A DNA stretch of 5,900 bases. Origin: CAYTRP01 sp964625145. Lineage in GTDB: Bacteria > Sumerlaeota > Sumerlaeia > SLMS01 > JAHLLQ01. Both the position numbers and the translations under genes were made by a program. Of the stretch, positions 1-5,742 are shown in pieces (within the stretch, counting starts at the first letter, position 1; every line of letters starts with the position of its first letter). The stretch spans positions 1-5,900 of the forward strand of contig CAZVAQ010000190.1 in NCBI GenBank assembly GCA_964625145.1, read 5' to 3'. Under the pieces are notes generated by a model that was not told the DNA's origin, did no database searches, and was given only the letters and a program-made list of their open reading frames with translations.

Positions 1-454
1 CTCGCGCCAGGGCCACGCGCTGCCGTTGGCCTCCCGACAACTGCGACGGATACCGGCCTGCAAGGTTCTCAAGCTGCACGAGCGAGAGCAGCTTGTGAAC
101 GCGTTCGCGGATTTCATCCTTGCCGGGGCGAAGCTTGCGTGGACGCACACGCAGTCCGAAGGCGATGTTCTCGAAGACGGTCATGTGCCGGAACAGGGCA
201 TAGTGCTGGAACACAAAGCCAACGCGGCGCTGGGCGACGGTCCGGTTGATGACATCATTTCCGTGGAAGTGGATCTGTCCGCTGCCGGGATCAGCCTGCT
301 CAAGGCCGGCAATGATGCGCAGCAGCGTTGTCTTTCCCGAACCGGACGGACCCAGCAGCGCCAGCAATGAACCATCCGGAATGTGCAGGCTCACGCCGTC
401 GAGGGCCTTGAACTGGCCGAAAGACTTGTGGATGTCCTTGACTTCGATGCTCAT
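1..454 (-). CDS. cysA: Sulfate/thiosulfate importer ATPase CysA, N-terminal 151 residues (runs off the window)
   Basis: ATP-binding subunit that powers sulfate/thiosulfate import from the cytoplasmic face of the CysT-CysW channel. The visible protein starts MSIEVKDIHKSFGQFKALDG. It has Walker A GPSGSGKTT at about residues 35-43 with the lysine present, the Q-loop in VFQHYALFRH at about 81-90, and the signature LSGGQRQRVALAR at 139-151, where the window ends. Walker B, the H-loop and the C-terminal regulatory domain lie outside, so roughly 200 residues are missing compared with usual CysA length. The ATG at 454-452 overlaps the cysW stop as ATGA, matching the cysT/cysW junction, which fixes the start. 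An AGGAG lies about 13 bases upstream inside cysW. The MSIEVxxIxKxFGxFxALxxVSLxIPxGxLxALLGPSGSGKTTLLRIIAGLE pattern and the adjacent CysT/CysW make sulfate specificity much likelier than another CysA/PotA/MalK-type ATPase. Confidence 0.95.
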   Translation of the reverse strand, partial: MSIEVKDIHKSFGQFKALDGVSLHIPDGSLLALLGPSGSGKTTLLRIIAGLEQADPGSGQIHFHGNDVINRTVAQRRVGFVFQHYALFRHMTVFENIAFGLRVRPRKLRPGKDEIRERVHKLLSLVQLENLAGRYPSQLSGGQRQRVALAR

Positions 455-1350
455 GATGAGGAGTCAACTCCTGGAATGTCGGCAGCATAGCTTTCGGATG
501 CCAGCTTCAGATCGCGCTCGAGCTTCCACTCAACGGTCGTCTTCACCACGAGTGTAACAACGGCCAGCATGGCCAGGAGCGAGGCGATCGCAAAGGCGGC
601 GGTGATCATGTAGTCGTTGTAGAGGACCTCCACATGCAGCGACATGGTGTTGGTCTCGCCGCGGATTCTGCCGGAAACAACGAAGACCGAACCAAACTCG
701 CCCATCGCGCGGGCGTTGCAGAGGATCACTCCGTAGATGAGGCCCCAGCGGATGTTTGGCAGCGTGACGCGACGAAAGGTTTGCCAGCCGCTGGCGCCGA
801 GCGACAGCGCGGCCAGCTCCTCGTCGATGCCTTGGGCCTGCATCAGCGGGATCAACTCCCGCACGACAAAGGGCATCGTGCCGAACATCGTCACGATGAC
901 GATGGCCGTCGGCGTGAAAATGATCGGCCATCCCCATTCGGACAGCGTCGGGCCAAACCAACCGCGGGCACCGAACAGCAGGATGAAGATCGTGCCGGCC
1001 ACCACGGGGGAAACGGCAAAGGGTATGTCGATCAGCGAGATCAGGATGCTCTTGCCCCAAAACTGGAACTTCGAAATCGCCCACGCGGCGCAGACGCCGA
1101 AGACCGTGTTCACCGGAACGACGATCAGGACCGTGATCAAGGTCAGGCGAATCGCCGAGAGCGAGTCGCGCTGCACGATCGCCGCGAAGTAGGCTCCGAA
1201 CCCTTCCTGAAAGGCATATCGAAAGACCAGGATCAGCGGCAGGATCAGGAAGAGCGTCAGGAAAACGACGGCGATGGTGATCAGTATCAGGCGAACCCAC
1301 CAGGGTTCGGTGCCGCCTCGTCGGGATGTGCTGCCAATGGAATGTGTCAT
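451..1350 (-). CDS. cysW: Sulfate/thiosulfate ABC transporter permease CysW
   Basis: One of two inner-membrane permeases of the sulfate/thiosulfate importer, 299 residues from the chosen start. It shows hydrophobic segments at about 20-42, 66-91, 101-126, 142-160, 203-225 and 249-270, typical of a six-helix MetI-like permease. The EAA loop that docks on the ATPase is at about 176-200 (IDEELAALSLGASGWQTFRR then VTLP). The conserved ARAMGEFGSVFVVSGRIRG follows at about 213-231. I chose the ATG at 1350-1348 because it overlaps the cysT stop as ATGA, the same arrangement as the cysW/cysA junction. An ATG at 1377 would add nine residues and a 31-base overlap with cysT, with no clear ribosome binding site. 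Family-typical phrases such as IDIPFAVSPVVAG separate it from CysT. Confidence 0.95.
   Translation of the reverse strand: MTHSIGSTSRRGGTEPWWVRLILITIAVVFLTLFLILPLILVFRYAFQEGFGAYFAAIVQRDSLSAIRLTLITVLIVVPVNTVFGVCAAWAISKFQFWGKSILISLIDIPFAVSPVVAGTIFILLFGARGWFGPTLSEWGWPIIFTPTAIVIVTMFGTMPFVVRELIPLMQAQGIDEELAALSLGASGWQTFRRVTLPNIRWGLIYGVILCNARAMGEFGSVFVVSGRIRGETNTMSLHVEVLYNDYMITAAFAIASLLAMLAVVTLVVKTTVEWKLERDLKLASESYAADIPGVDSSS
459..472 (-). promoter_or_regulatory. Dyad covering the cysA ribosome binding site inside cysW
   Basis: On the minus strand AGGAGT (472-467), TG, then ACTCCT (464-459) form a near-perfect palindrome that ends four bases before the cysA ATG at 454. AGGAG is the only good Shine-Dalgarno candidate for cysA, and the downstream arm is complementary to it. 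A stem of five pairs with a four-base loop could hide the site until ribosomes finishing cysW open it, which would reinforce coupling. The palindrome is seen; the role is inferred. The stem is short. Confidence 0.35.
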
Positions 1351-2189
1351 GTGCCCTGATACCTCGTGCTCCACCATTGCAGGATGTTGATCGCCAGCAG
1401 CGTCAGGAAGGATACGACCAGGAGCACCACGGCGATGGCCGTCGCCCCGGCATAGTCAAACTGCTCCAGCCGGATGACGATCAGCAGGGGAGCGATCTCG
1501 GTCTTGCGGGGCATGTTCCCCGCAATGAAGATGACGGAGCCATATTCACCCAGCGCACGCGCAAAGGCCATGGTGAAACCCGTCAGCAGTGCGGGAAGAA
1601 GCGTCGGAAAGAGGACAAGCCGGAAGGACTGCCAGCGCGTTGCACCGAGGCTGGACGCGGCTTCCTCCAGTTCCGCGTCGATCTCCGCGATGGCGGGCTG
1701 CAACGTTCGCACGACAAAGGGAAGACCAATGAGCGTCAGCGCCAGGACGATGCCGATCCACGTGTAGGAGATCTGGATGCCAAACAGGTGAAACCACTGC
1801 CCGACCCAGCCATTGCGCGCGTAGAGCGTGGTCAGGGCGATGCCCGACACGGCTGTCGGCAGGGCAAACGGCAAGTCCACGATCGCATCGAAGAGGCGCT
1901 TGCCGGGGAATTTGTAGCGGACGAGAACCCACGCCACGATGAAGCCGAACACGGCGTTGATCAGGGCTCCCAGCAGCGAGGCTCCGAAGCTGAGCTTGTA
2001 GGCAGCCAGGACGCGTTGATCCGCGATGCCCTTTTGCCAGAACTCCAGGGGAGTCATCTTGCCGGCTGCCAACAGAAGGCCGCCAAGGGGGATGACAAGG
2101 ATGAGGAAAATGTACGTCAGGCTTGTGCCCATCGTGAGGCCAAAGCCTGGCAGCACACTATGTTCCCGAAACTTCCATGACCTTCTCAC
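1347..2189 (-). CDS. cysT: Sulfate/thiosulfate ABC transporter permease CysT (CysU)
   Basis: Second inner-membrane permease of the sulfate/thiosulfate importer, pairing with CysW to form the channel. It has 280 residues, the normal length. It opens MRRSWKFREHSVLPGFGLTM, the usual CysT N-terminus, followed by hydrophobic segments at about 21-42, 66-90, 104-123, 142-162, 199-222 and 246-269. The ATPase-docking EAA loop is at about 174-197 (LEEAASSLGATRWQSFRLVL). The conserved ARALGEYGSVIFIAGNMP follows at about 210-227. The start is a GTG at 2189-2187. No other start lies in frame just upstream, and an AAGGCGAG purine run about 8-15 bases before it can serve as ribosome binding site. The stop overlaps the cysW start. 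An 82-bp gap with a strong hairpin separates it from sbp. Confidence 0.95.
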   Translation of the reverse strand: MRRSWKFREHSVLPGFGLTMGTSLTYIFLILVIPLGGLLLAAGKMTPLEFWQKGIADQRVLAAYKLSFGASLLGALINAVFGFIVAWVLVRYKFPGKRLFDAIVDLPFALPTAVSGIALTTLYARNGWVGQWFHLFGIQISYTWIGIVLALTLIGLPFVVRTLQPAIAEIDAELEEAASSLGATRWQSFRLVLFPTLLPALLTGFTMAFARALGEYGSVIFIAGNMPRKTEIAPLLIVIRLEQFDYAGATAIAVVLLVVSFLTLLAINILQWWSTRYQGT

Positions 2190-2223
2190 AGTTGTGCTCG
2201 CCTTGAAAGGATGAAAAGTCAGC

Positions 2224-2254
2224 GGGGGAGGCGCTGGTCATTCGCGCCTCCCCC
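2224..2254 (-). terminator. Hairpin between sbp and cysT, possible attenuator or mRNA-stabilising structure
   Basis: The arms GGGGGAGGCGC (2224-2234) and GCGCCTCCCCC (2244-2254) are a perfect 11-bp inverted repeat around a 9-base loop. On the minus strand the hairpin starts 17 bases after the sbp stop. It is followed by GCTGAC and only four T (2217-2214), so a strong intrinsic terminator is unlikely. Partial termination, or protection of the upstream sbp message from 3' decay, would fit the need for more binding protein than permease, as known for malE-malF. The structure is seen directly; the role is inferred. Confidence 0.55.
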
Positions 2255-2271
2255 TGTGCGGTTCCTGCACT

Positions 2272-3390
2272 TCAAGGTGCGTAGATTTGATCAAAGGTTC
2301 CGCCGTCGGCGAAGTGTATCTCATTCGCCTTGTCCCAACCGCCAAAGACCTCGGCGATGCTGAACAACTTCAGGTCGGGGAACTGATCCTTGTACTTTGC
2401 CAGGATTTCCGGATTGGTCGGGCGGTAGTAGAAGCGACCGGCGATGTCCTGGCCTTCGTCGGAGTACAGGTACTCCAGGTAGGCCGTGGCGACTTCGCGC
2501 GTGCCGCGCTTGTCCACTATCTTGTCCACGACCGCCACGGTCGGTTCGGCCAGGATACTGACCGACGGGATGACCATCTCAAGCCCCGCCGCGTCCAGTT
2601 CGCGACTCCCCAGGAGAATCTCGTTCTCCCAGTTGATGAGCACGTCGCCAATGGCGCGCTGCACAAAGGTGTTCGTTGCTCCGCGCGCTCCCGTGTCAAG
2701 GACGGGGACGTTCTTGAACAGCTTGCGGATGTATTCCTGCGCCGCGGCCTGGGCCTTTTCCACTTCGGCGGCATGCGCGGGATCGGAGAGCCTGGCGATG
2801 AAGTCGTCGCCCAGTTCGCGCTGCAGGGCATACCCCCACGCGGCCAGATAGTTCCACCGCGCCACTCCGGACGTCTTCGGGTTTGGCGTGATGACTTCAA
2901 CATCCGGGCGGGTCAGGTCGTCCCAGTTGCGGATGTTCTTTGGGTTACCCTTGCGAACGAGGAAGGCCAGCGTCGACGTGTAGGGCGCGTTCCCCTTCGG
3001 GAAGGTCCCAAGCCAGTCCTCTTTGATCAGCCCCGCGTTCTTGACGATGGCGTCCACGTCCGCCGCGAGCGCCAACGTCACCACATCGGCTTCCAACCCA
3101 TCGATGACCGCGCGCGCCTGGCCGCCGGAGCCGCCGTGCGACTGGCGGACGATGACTTCCTGGCCTGTCTTTTCCTTCCAATGCTTGGCGAACGCCTCGT
3201 TGTACTGGCGGTACAGCTCGCGCGTGGGGTCGTAGGAGACGTTCAGGATTTCGACCGTCTTCGGCGCGGCGGCCTTCTGGCCGGATTCGCCCTCGCTGGC
3301 CGGCTTGGACGAGCAGGCCCACAGCAGTGAAGTTGCAACAAGCAGCAGGGAAAGCGAGAATCGGCGAGGATAGTTCTGCCGGGTAATCAT
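2272..3390 (-). CDS. sbp: Sulfate/thiosulfate-binding lipoprotein (Sbp/CysP family)
   Basis: Extracytoplasmic substrate-binding protein that captures sulfate or thiosulfate and delivers it to CysT-CysW. It has 372 residues. The N-terminus has arginines then a hydrophobic run (about 11-25) ending LLWAC, so Cys26 is a probable lipidation site. The linker 27-43 is low-complexity, and the mature domain starts near KTVEILNVSYDPTRELY (44-60). Family landmarks are SHGGSGGQARAVIDGLEADV (84-103), NAPYTSTLAFLVRKGNPK (134-151), ITPNPKTSGVARWNYLAAW (167-185), DTGARGATNTFVQR (232-245), INWENE (252-257) and the terminal FADGGTFDQIY (360-370). The ATG at 3390-3388 is preceded by AAAGGA with about nine bases of spacing. 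Many Sbp proteins have a cleavable, non-lipid signal, so the lipoprotein form is a modest peculiarity. Sbp and CysP cannot be told apart here, so the symbol is nominal. Confidence 0.93.
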   Translation of the reverse strand: MITRQNYPRRFSLSLLLVATSLLWACSSKPASEGESGQKAAAPKTVEILNVSYDPTRELYRQYNEAFAKHWKEKTGQEVIVRQSHGGSGGQARAVIDGLEADVVTLALAADVDAIVKNAGLIKEDWLGTFPKGNAPYTSTLAFLVRKGNPKNIRNWDDLTRPDVEVITPNPKTSGVARWNYLAAWGYALQRELGDDFIARLSDPAHAAEVEKAQAAAQEYIRKLFKNVPVLDTGARGATNTFVQRAIGDVLINWENEILLGSRELDAAGLEMVIPSVSILAEPTVAVVDKIVDKRGTREVATAYLEYLYSDEGQDIAGRFYYRPTNPEILAKYKDQFPDLKLFSIAEVFGGWDKANEIHFADGGTFDQIYAP

Positions 3391-3434
3391 GACATGAGAT
3401 CCTTTCGGGATGGTCGAGGTTTGTGATTCTGCAA

Positions 3435-4976
3435 TTACTTGGCGAGCTGGGCGGGTTCAATCAGCTTGCCGTCGTCCAGCACGACATCCCGGTCCACGAT
3501 GCTCAGGGCAGGAACATTGTTGCGAAGGTCTGCGATGGTCTTGGCGCTGAAGCCGACGTTCGAGAAGCGCGGCGTCGCGAGGATAAACACGCGCGAGCGC
3601 TCCACGCGCTGGGCTTCGACGCTGAACAGGTATTTCAACACCGGGATGCTCTTCAGGCCTGGAATGCCTCGGCGCGCGTCGACGACCGTCTGGCGCTCAA
3701 GCGTCCCCAGCAGGATCTGCTTCCCATTGTGCAGCGTGAAGAGGTTGGCCAGCTTCTGCTCGGTGACGATGGGGCGGTCATTGCGGTCGAAACCGGTGAC
3801 CGTGTTGAGATCGATGTCGATCTTCGCCGTCACCGTTTCCAGGCCGATCACCGGCTGGATGCGGATGAGGAGGCCTTCCTCGTCGGAGTTCAGCGTCGTC
3901 AGGCGATTGTGCACCGGCGGGACGATCGTCACCACGCGCGGCGCCTTCGCCGTTGCCAGCTCGTCGTCCGGATCATATTCCTGGAAGCTGTCAACCTTCG
4001 GGTTCGTCTCGGTCAGGATCGTCTGCGCCCGCTCGGTGCGCACGTATTCCTGATAGGGGACGCGCTTGACGTCGGAAATGACCGCCGGCTCCAGGTTCGA
4101 GGCATTCAGCCGCGAGCGCTGCAGCAACCGCGCGTTGCCTGTCTGCACGGTGTAGTTCAGGAAGTTGGCGAGGATGCTGGCGTCGAGCGACAGCAGGCTG
4201 TCCAGGCGCACGAAGCCATCCGAGCCCTCAAACGTGTTGCCAGTGATGGTGAACTGGCCGCCAACGTTGCGCTTCCACGCGTCCCAATCCAGGCCGAGCC
4301 GCGTGCTGTTCTCCTCGCGCAGTTCCACGATCTGCACGTCGAACTCGATCTGCGGCACCGGCACGTCGAAGAACTGGATGTAGGGCTCGATCGCCTTCGT
4401 CACGAACTCCGAGTCGTCATAGTACAGCGTGTTCGTCAGGTCGTCGGCGAAGATCTTTGACTGGTTCGTGCCGCGTGTGTTGGCAAGGATCTGCCCCAGA
4501 TCCGACGCGCGGCGATACTTGACGCGAATGGCCGCGCGCGAACGGCCCTGGCTGTTCACGAACCCCGGCACGTCCAGCGAGCGAATCGTCTGCTCCACAT
4601 AAGGAAGCTGCTCGGCGGTGGTCGTCACGACCAGGAACTGGCGGGCGGATTGGCCCTCGGGCGGGCGCGTCTGCGCCGCGCGGACGTAGCCCTTCTCGCG
4701 CGTGACGATGTCGTTTACGAACGGCTTCAGTTCGTAGGCCGTCGTGTTCCTCAGCTCGAACGCGCGACTGACGTACTCGCTCGTTTCCGACTTGTCGCCC
4801 GAGCGCAGAATCCGCAGCAGCGCGTCGGCGCCTTCATCGGGATTCAGGTTCACAGTGACGATTTCGTCCTGATGGTTTTCTGCCTGAAATGGCTGGGTCT
4901 GGGCAAAGCCAAAGGACGAGGGGCCCAGGAGAAGACCCAGTGCCAGTGCATAAGCGAAGGAAGGAGTGCGCTTCAT
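3435..4976 (-). CDS. Secretin-family outer-membrane protein (GspD/PilQ-like), short form
   Basis: Probable outer-membrane ring-forming secretin, 513 residues. Residues 1-25 form a signal peptide (hydrophobic 8-24, likely cut after GFA). Two N-domain-like modules follow. The first is at about 68-138 (FELRNTTAYELKPFVNDIV, then FLVVTTTAEQLPYVEQTIRS). The second is at about 147-208 (AAIRVKYRRASDLGQILAN, then NTLYYDDSEFVTKAIEPYIQ and FFDVPVPQ). The secretin core starts at IEFDVQIVELREENSTRLGL (210-229). It ends with the diagnostic GIPGLKSIPVLKYLFSVE (437-454) and SRVFILATPR (461-470), comparable to the VPxLGDIPxLGxLF and LxIxIxP signature of GspD/PilQ. A tail of about 43 residues remains. It is shorter than usual GspD, and I see no N0 domain. 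The ATG is preceded by AAAGG nine bases upstream. No other secretion or pilus gene is visible. It ends 44 bp before sbp, so cotranscription is plausible. The secreted substrate is unknown. Confidence 0.85.
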   Translation of the reverse strand: MKRTPSFAYALALGLLLGPSSFGFAQTQPFQAENHQDEIVTVNLNPDEGADALLRILRSGDKSETSEYVSRAFELRNTTAYELKPFVNDIVTREKGYVRAAQTRPPEGQSARQFLVVTTTAEQLPYVEQTIRSLDVPGFVNSQGRSRAAIRVKYRRASDLGQILANTRGTNQSKIFADDLTNTLYYDDSEFVTKAIEPYIQFFDVPVPQIEFDVQIVELREENSTRLGLDWDAWKRNVGGQFTITGNTFEGSDGFVRLDSLLSLDASILANFLNYTVQTGNARLLQRSRLNASNLEPAVISDVKRVPYQEYVRTERAQTILTETNPKVDSFQEYDPDDELATAKAPRVVTIVPPVHNRLTTLNSDEEGLLIRIQPVIGLETVTAKIDIDLNTVTGFDRNDRPIVTEQKLANLFTLHNGKQILLGTLERQTVVDARRGIPGLKSIPVLKYLFSVEAQRVERSRVFILATPRFSNVGFSAKTIADLRNNVPALSIVDRDVVLDDGKLIEPAQLAK

Positions 4977-5185
4977 TATCGGTGACCTTTCAAGGTGGGG
5001 GAGAAATGGAGATGAGTCAGGGGGGAAGCTGCTGGTTTATGCGCGACAGGACCCGGGACAACATCGCCACCGGCCCGGGGCAGGATGATCGGCAGGACTC
5101 TGGGCTGCTGGGTGGTGGTGGCGGAGTCGCACTAGACAGTCTCCATAGAAAGAGTAGACTAAAGAAACAAGAGCGGATACATCAG

Positions 5186-5205
5186 CTGCCCACGCTCGCG
5201 GGCAG
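5186..5205. repeat. Short GC-rich hairpin
   Basis: CTGCCC (5186-5191) and GGGCAG (5200-5205) pair perfectly around the 8-base loop ACGCTCGC. It lies about 210 bases upstream of the secretin start with no T run on either side. It could fold in a long 5' leader of the secretin message or be a chance repeat. No function can be assigned. Confidence 0.35.
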
Positions 5206-5362
5206 GTGGGGATGTCGTGGAAACCACCCTAGTCGGCGCAAGAGAAAAATTCAAAAACTATCGGGAGAGTAGAACAATGGGAAGATAGAAAGGCAGTTGG
5301 AGGTCGGCCATGGGATAGAGCCGATTGGGCGGAGGGGAAGGAGAGCGATGGCAATCCATTGG

Positions 5363-5398
5363 ATGATTCATATAACTTCTGTAATGTCAATGAATCAT
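5363..5398. promoter_or_regulatory. AT-rich 9-bp dyad, possible operator/promoter region
   Basis: ATGATTCAT (5363-5371) and ATGAATCAT (5390-5398) are perfect inverted copies with an 18-bp spacer. The patch is clearly more AT-rich than its surroundings. On the minus strand TTGACA (5390-5385) overlaps one arm, but no good -10 sits 16-18 bases downstream. On the plus strand TATAAC (5371-5376) resembles a -10 without a matching -35. A near-palindrome ATCCATTGGAT (5354-5364) abuts the left arm. The dyad suits a dimeric regulator site. It is about 390 bases from the secretin start and 345 from the ABC gene start, so the target is unclear. Confidence 0.35.
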
Positions 5399-5420
5399 GA
5401 CGAAACTTGTCGCAACATGG

Positions 5421-5438
5421 GGACGTCTTGTGGCGTCC
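5421..5438. repeat. Small inverted repeat GGACG...CGTCC
   Basis: GGACG (5421-5425) pairs with CGTCC (5434-5438) around the 8-base loop TCTTGTGG. It lies 42 bases before the REPIN-like element and has no T run. Whether it is a degenerate member of the same repeat family or chance cannot be decided from one copy. Confidence 0.3.
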
Positions 5439-5480
5439 TGCTGTGGATTGATCTACCTTGCAAGAAGTCACCCACCCACA

Positions 5481-5566
5481 GTAGCATGGGCATCTTGCCC
5501 ATAAAGCATTGGACTGGAGGCTGGAGCTTGAGGCTGGCGGGTCTGGGGCAGGATGCCCCAGCTACC
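5481..5566. repeat. REPIN-like element: two inverted palindromic REP-type units
   Basis: The left unit (5481-5502) is GTAGC followed by a stem ATGGGC/GCCCAT with loop ATCTT. The right unit (5543-5566) is a stem CTGGGGC/GCCCCAG with loop AGGAT, whose last G begins GCTACC. Each unit is itself a hairpin, and the right unit is close to the reverse complement of the left: the loops correspond as AAGAT/AGGAT and the flanks as GTAGC/GCTAC. About 40 bp lie between, with repeated CTGGAG and GGCTGG words. Two REP hairpins in opposite orientation are the definition of a REPIN, a non-autonomous element moved by RAYT (TnpA-REP) transposases. No RAYT gene is in this window, so mobility is inferred. The element is read through by spurious open frames but is not coding. 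Confidence 0.6.
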
Positions 5567-5742
5567 TTGTTTGGGAATCCACTCATCGCTGAAGATCGCC
5601 TCCAATGCGAGGTTGATTCCCTCTCCCCTTGCCTTGCCCCTCCCATGTTCAACAGCTCGCACCCTTGCGCTTGCGTTCCATCCACGGCTCAAGCACTTCC
5701 TAGAACAATATTCCAGGCCTACGCGGGGAGAGGCATACACCC

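Larger units (their letters stand above)
4977..5742. other. Gene-free divergent spacer with several inverted repeats
   Basis: This 766-bp stretch between divergent genes has no frame I can support as coding. The open frames are short, lack recognisable motifs and overlap the repeats. From the secretin side it holds a G-rich segment with two CCCGGG sites (5052-5057, 5074-5079) and a GGTGGTGGTGGCGG run (about 5111-5124). Next come a 6-bp hairpin (5186-5205), an A-rich patch (about 5241-5260), an AT-rich dyad (5363-5398) and a small hairpin (5421-5438). It closes with a REPIN-like element (5481-5566) and a pyrimidine-rich tract (5618-5644). Promoters for both flanking genes should lie here, but none matches a consensus well. 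I see no tRNA, riboswitch or CRISPR. Confidence 0.7.

Noticed and set aside
1348..1377. An upstream ATG at 1377 as the cysW start
   Set aside because: It would give a 31-base overlap with cysT and has no ribosome binding site. The ATG at 1350 gives the same ATGA coupling as seen at cysW/cysA.
2287..3330. A 347-codon open frame on the plus strand opposite sbp
   Set aside because: Antisense shadow of a well-supported binding-protein gene, with no motif of its own.
3423..4460. A 345-codon open frame on the plus strand opposite the secretin gene
   Set aside because: It is antisense to a gene with clear domain motifs, is rich in R, D and H as expected for complementary frames of GC-rich genes, and has no recognisable motif.
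2203..4994. The word CCTTTCAAGG or its complement just upstream of both cysT (2203-2212) and the secretin (4985-4994)
   Set aside because: The two copies are in opposite orientation relative to their genes, and each contains the Shine-Dalgarno-like AAGG, so chance is the simplest explanation.
4977..5300. A riboswitch (for example SAM-type) or consensus promoter ahead of the secretin/sulfate genes
   Set aside because: I looked for conserved riboswitch cores and found none. Candidate boxes such as TTGAAT (5254-5249) with TAGGGT 17 bases downstream, or TTGTTT (5170-5165) with TATGGA, match the consensus too poorly to call.
4889..5471. Short open frames at 4889-5272 (plus) and 5229-5471 (minus)
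   Set aside because: No convincing ribosome binding site or motif, low-complexity composition, and the first overlaps the secretin start on the opposite strand.
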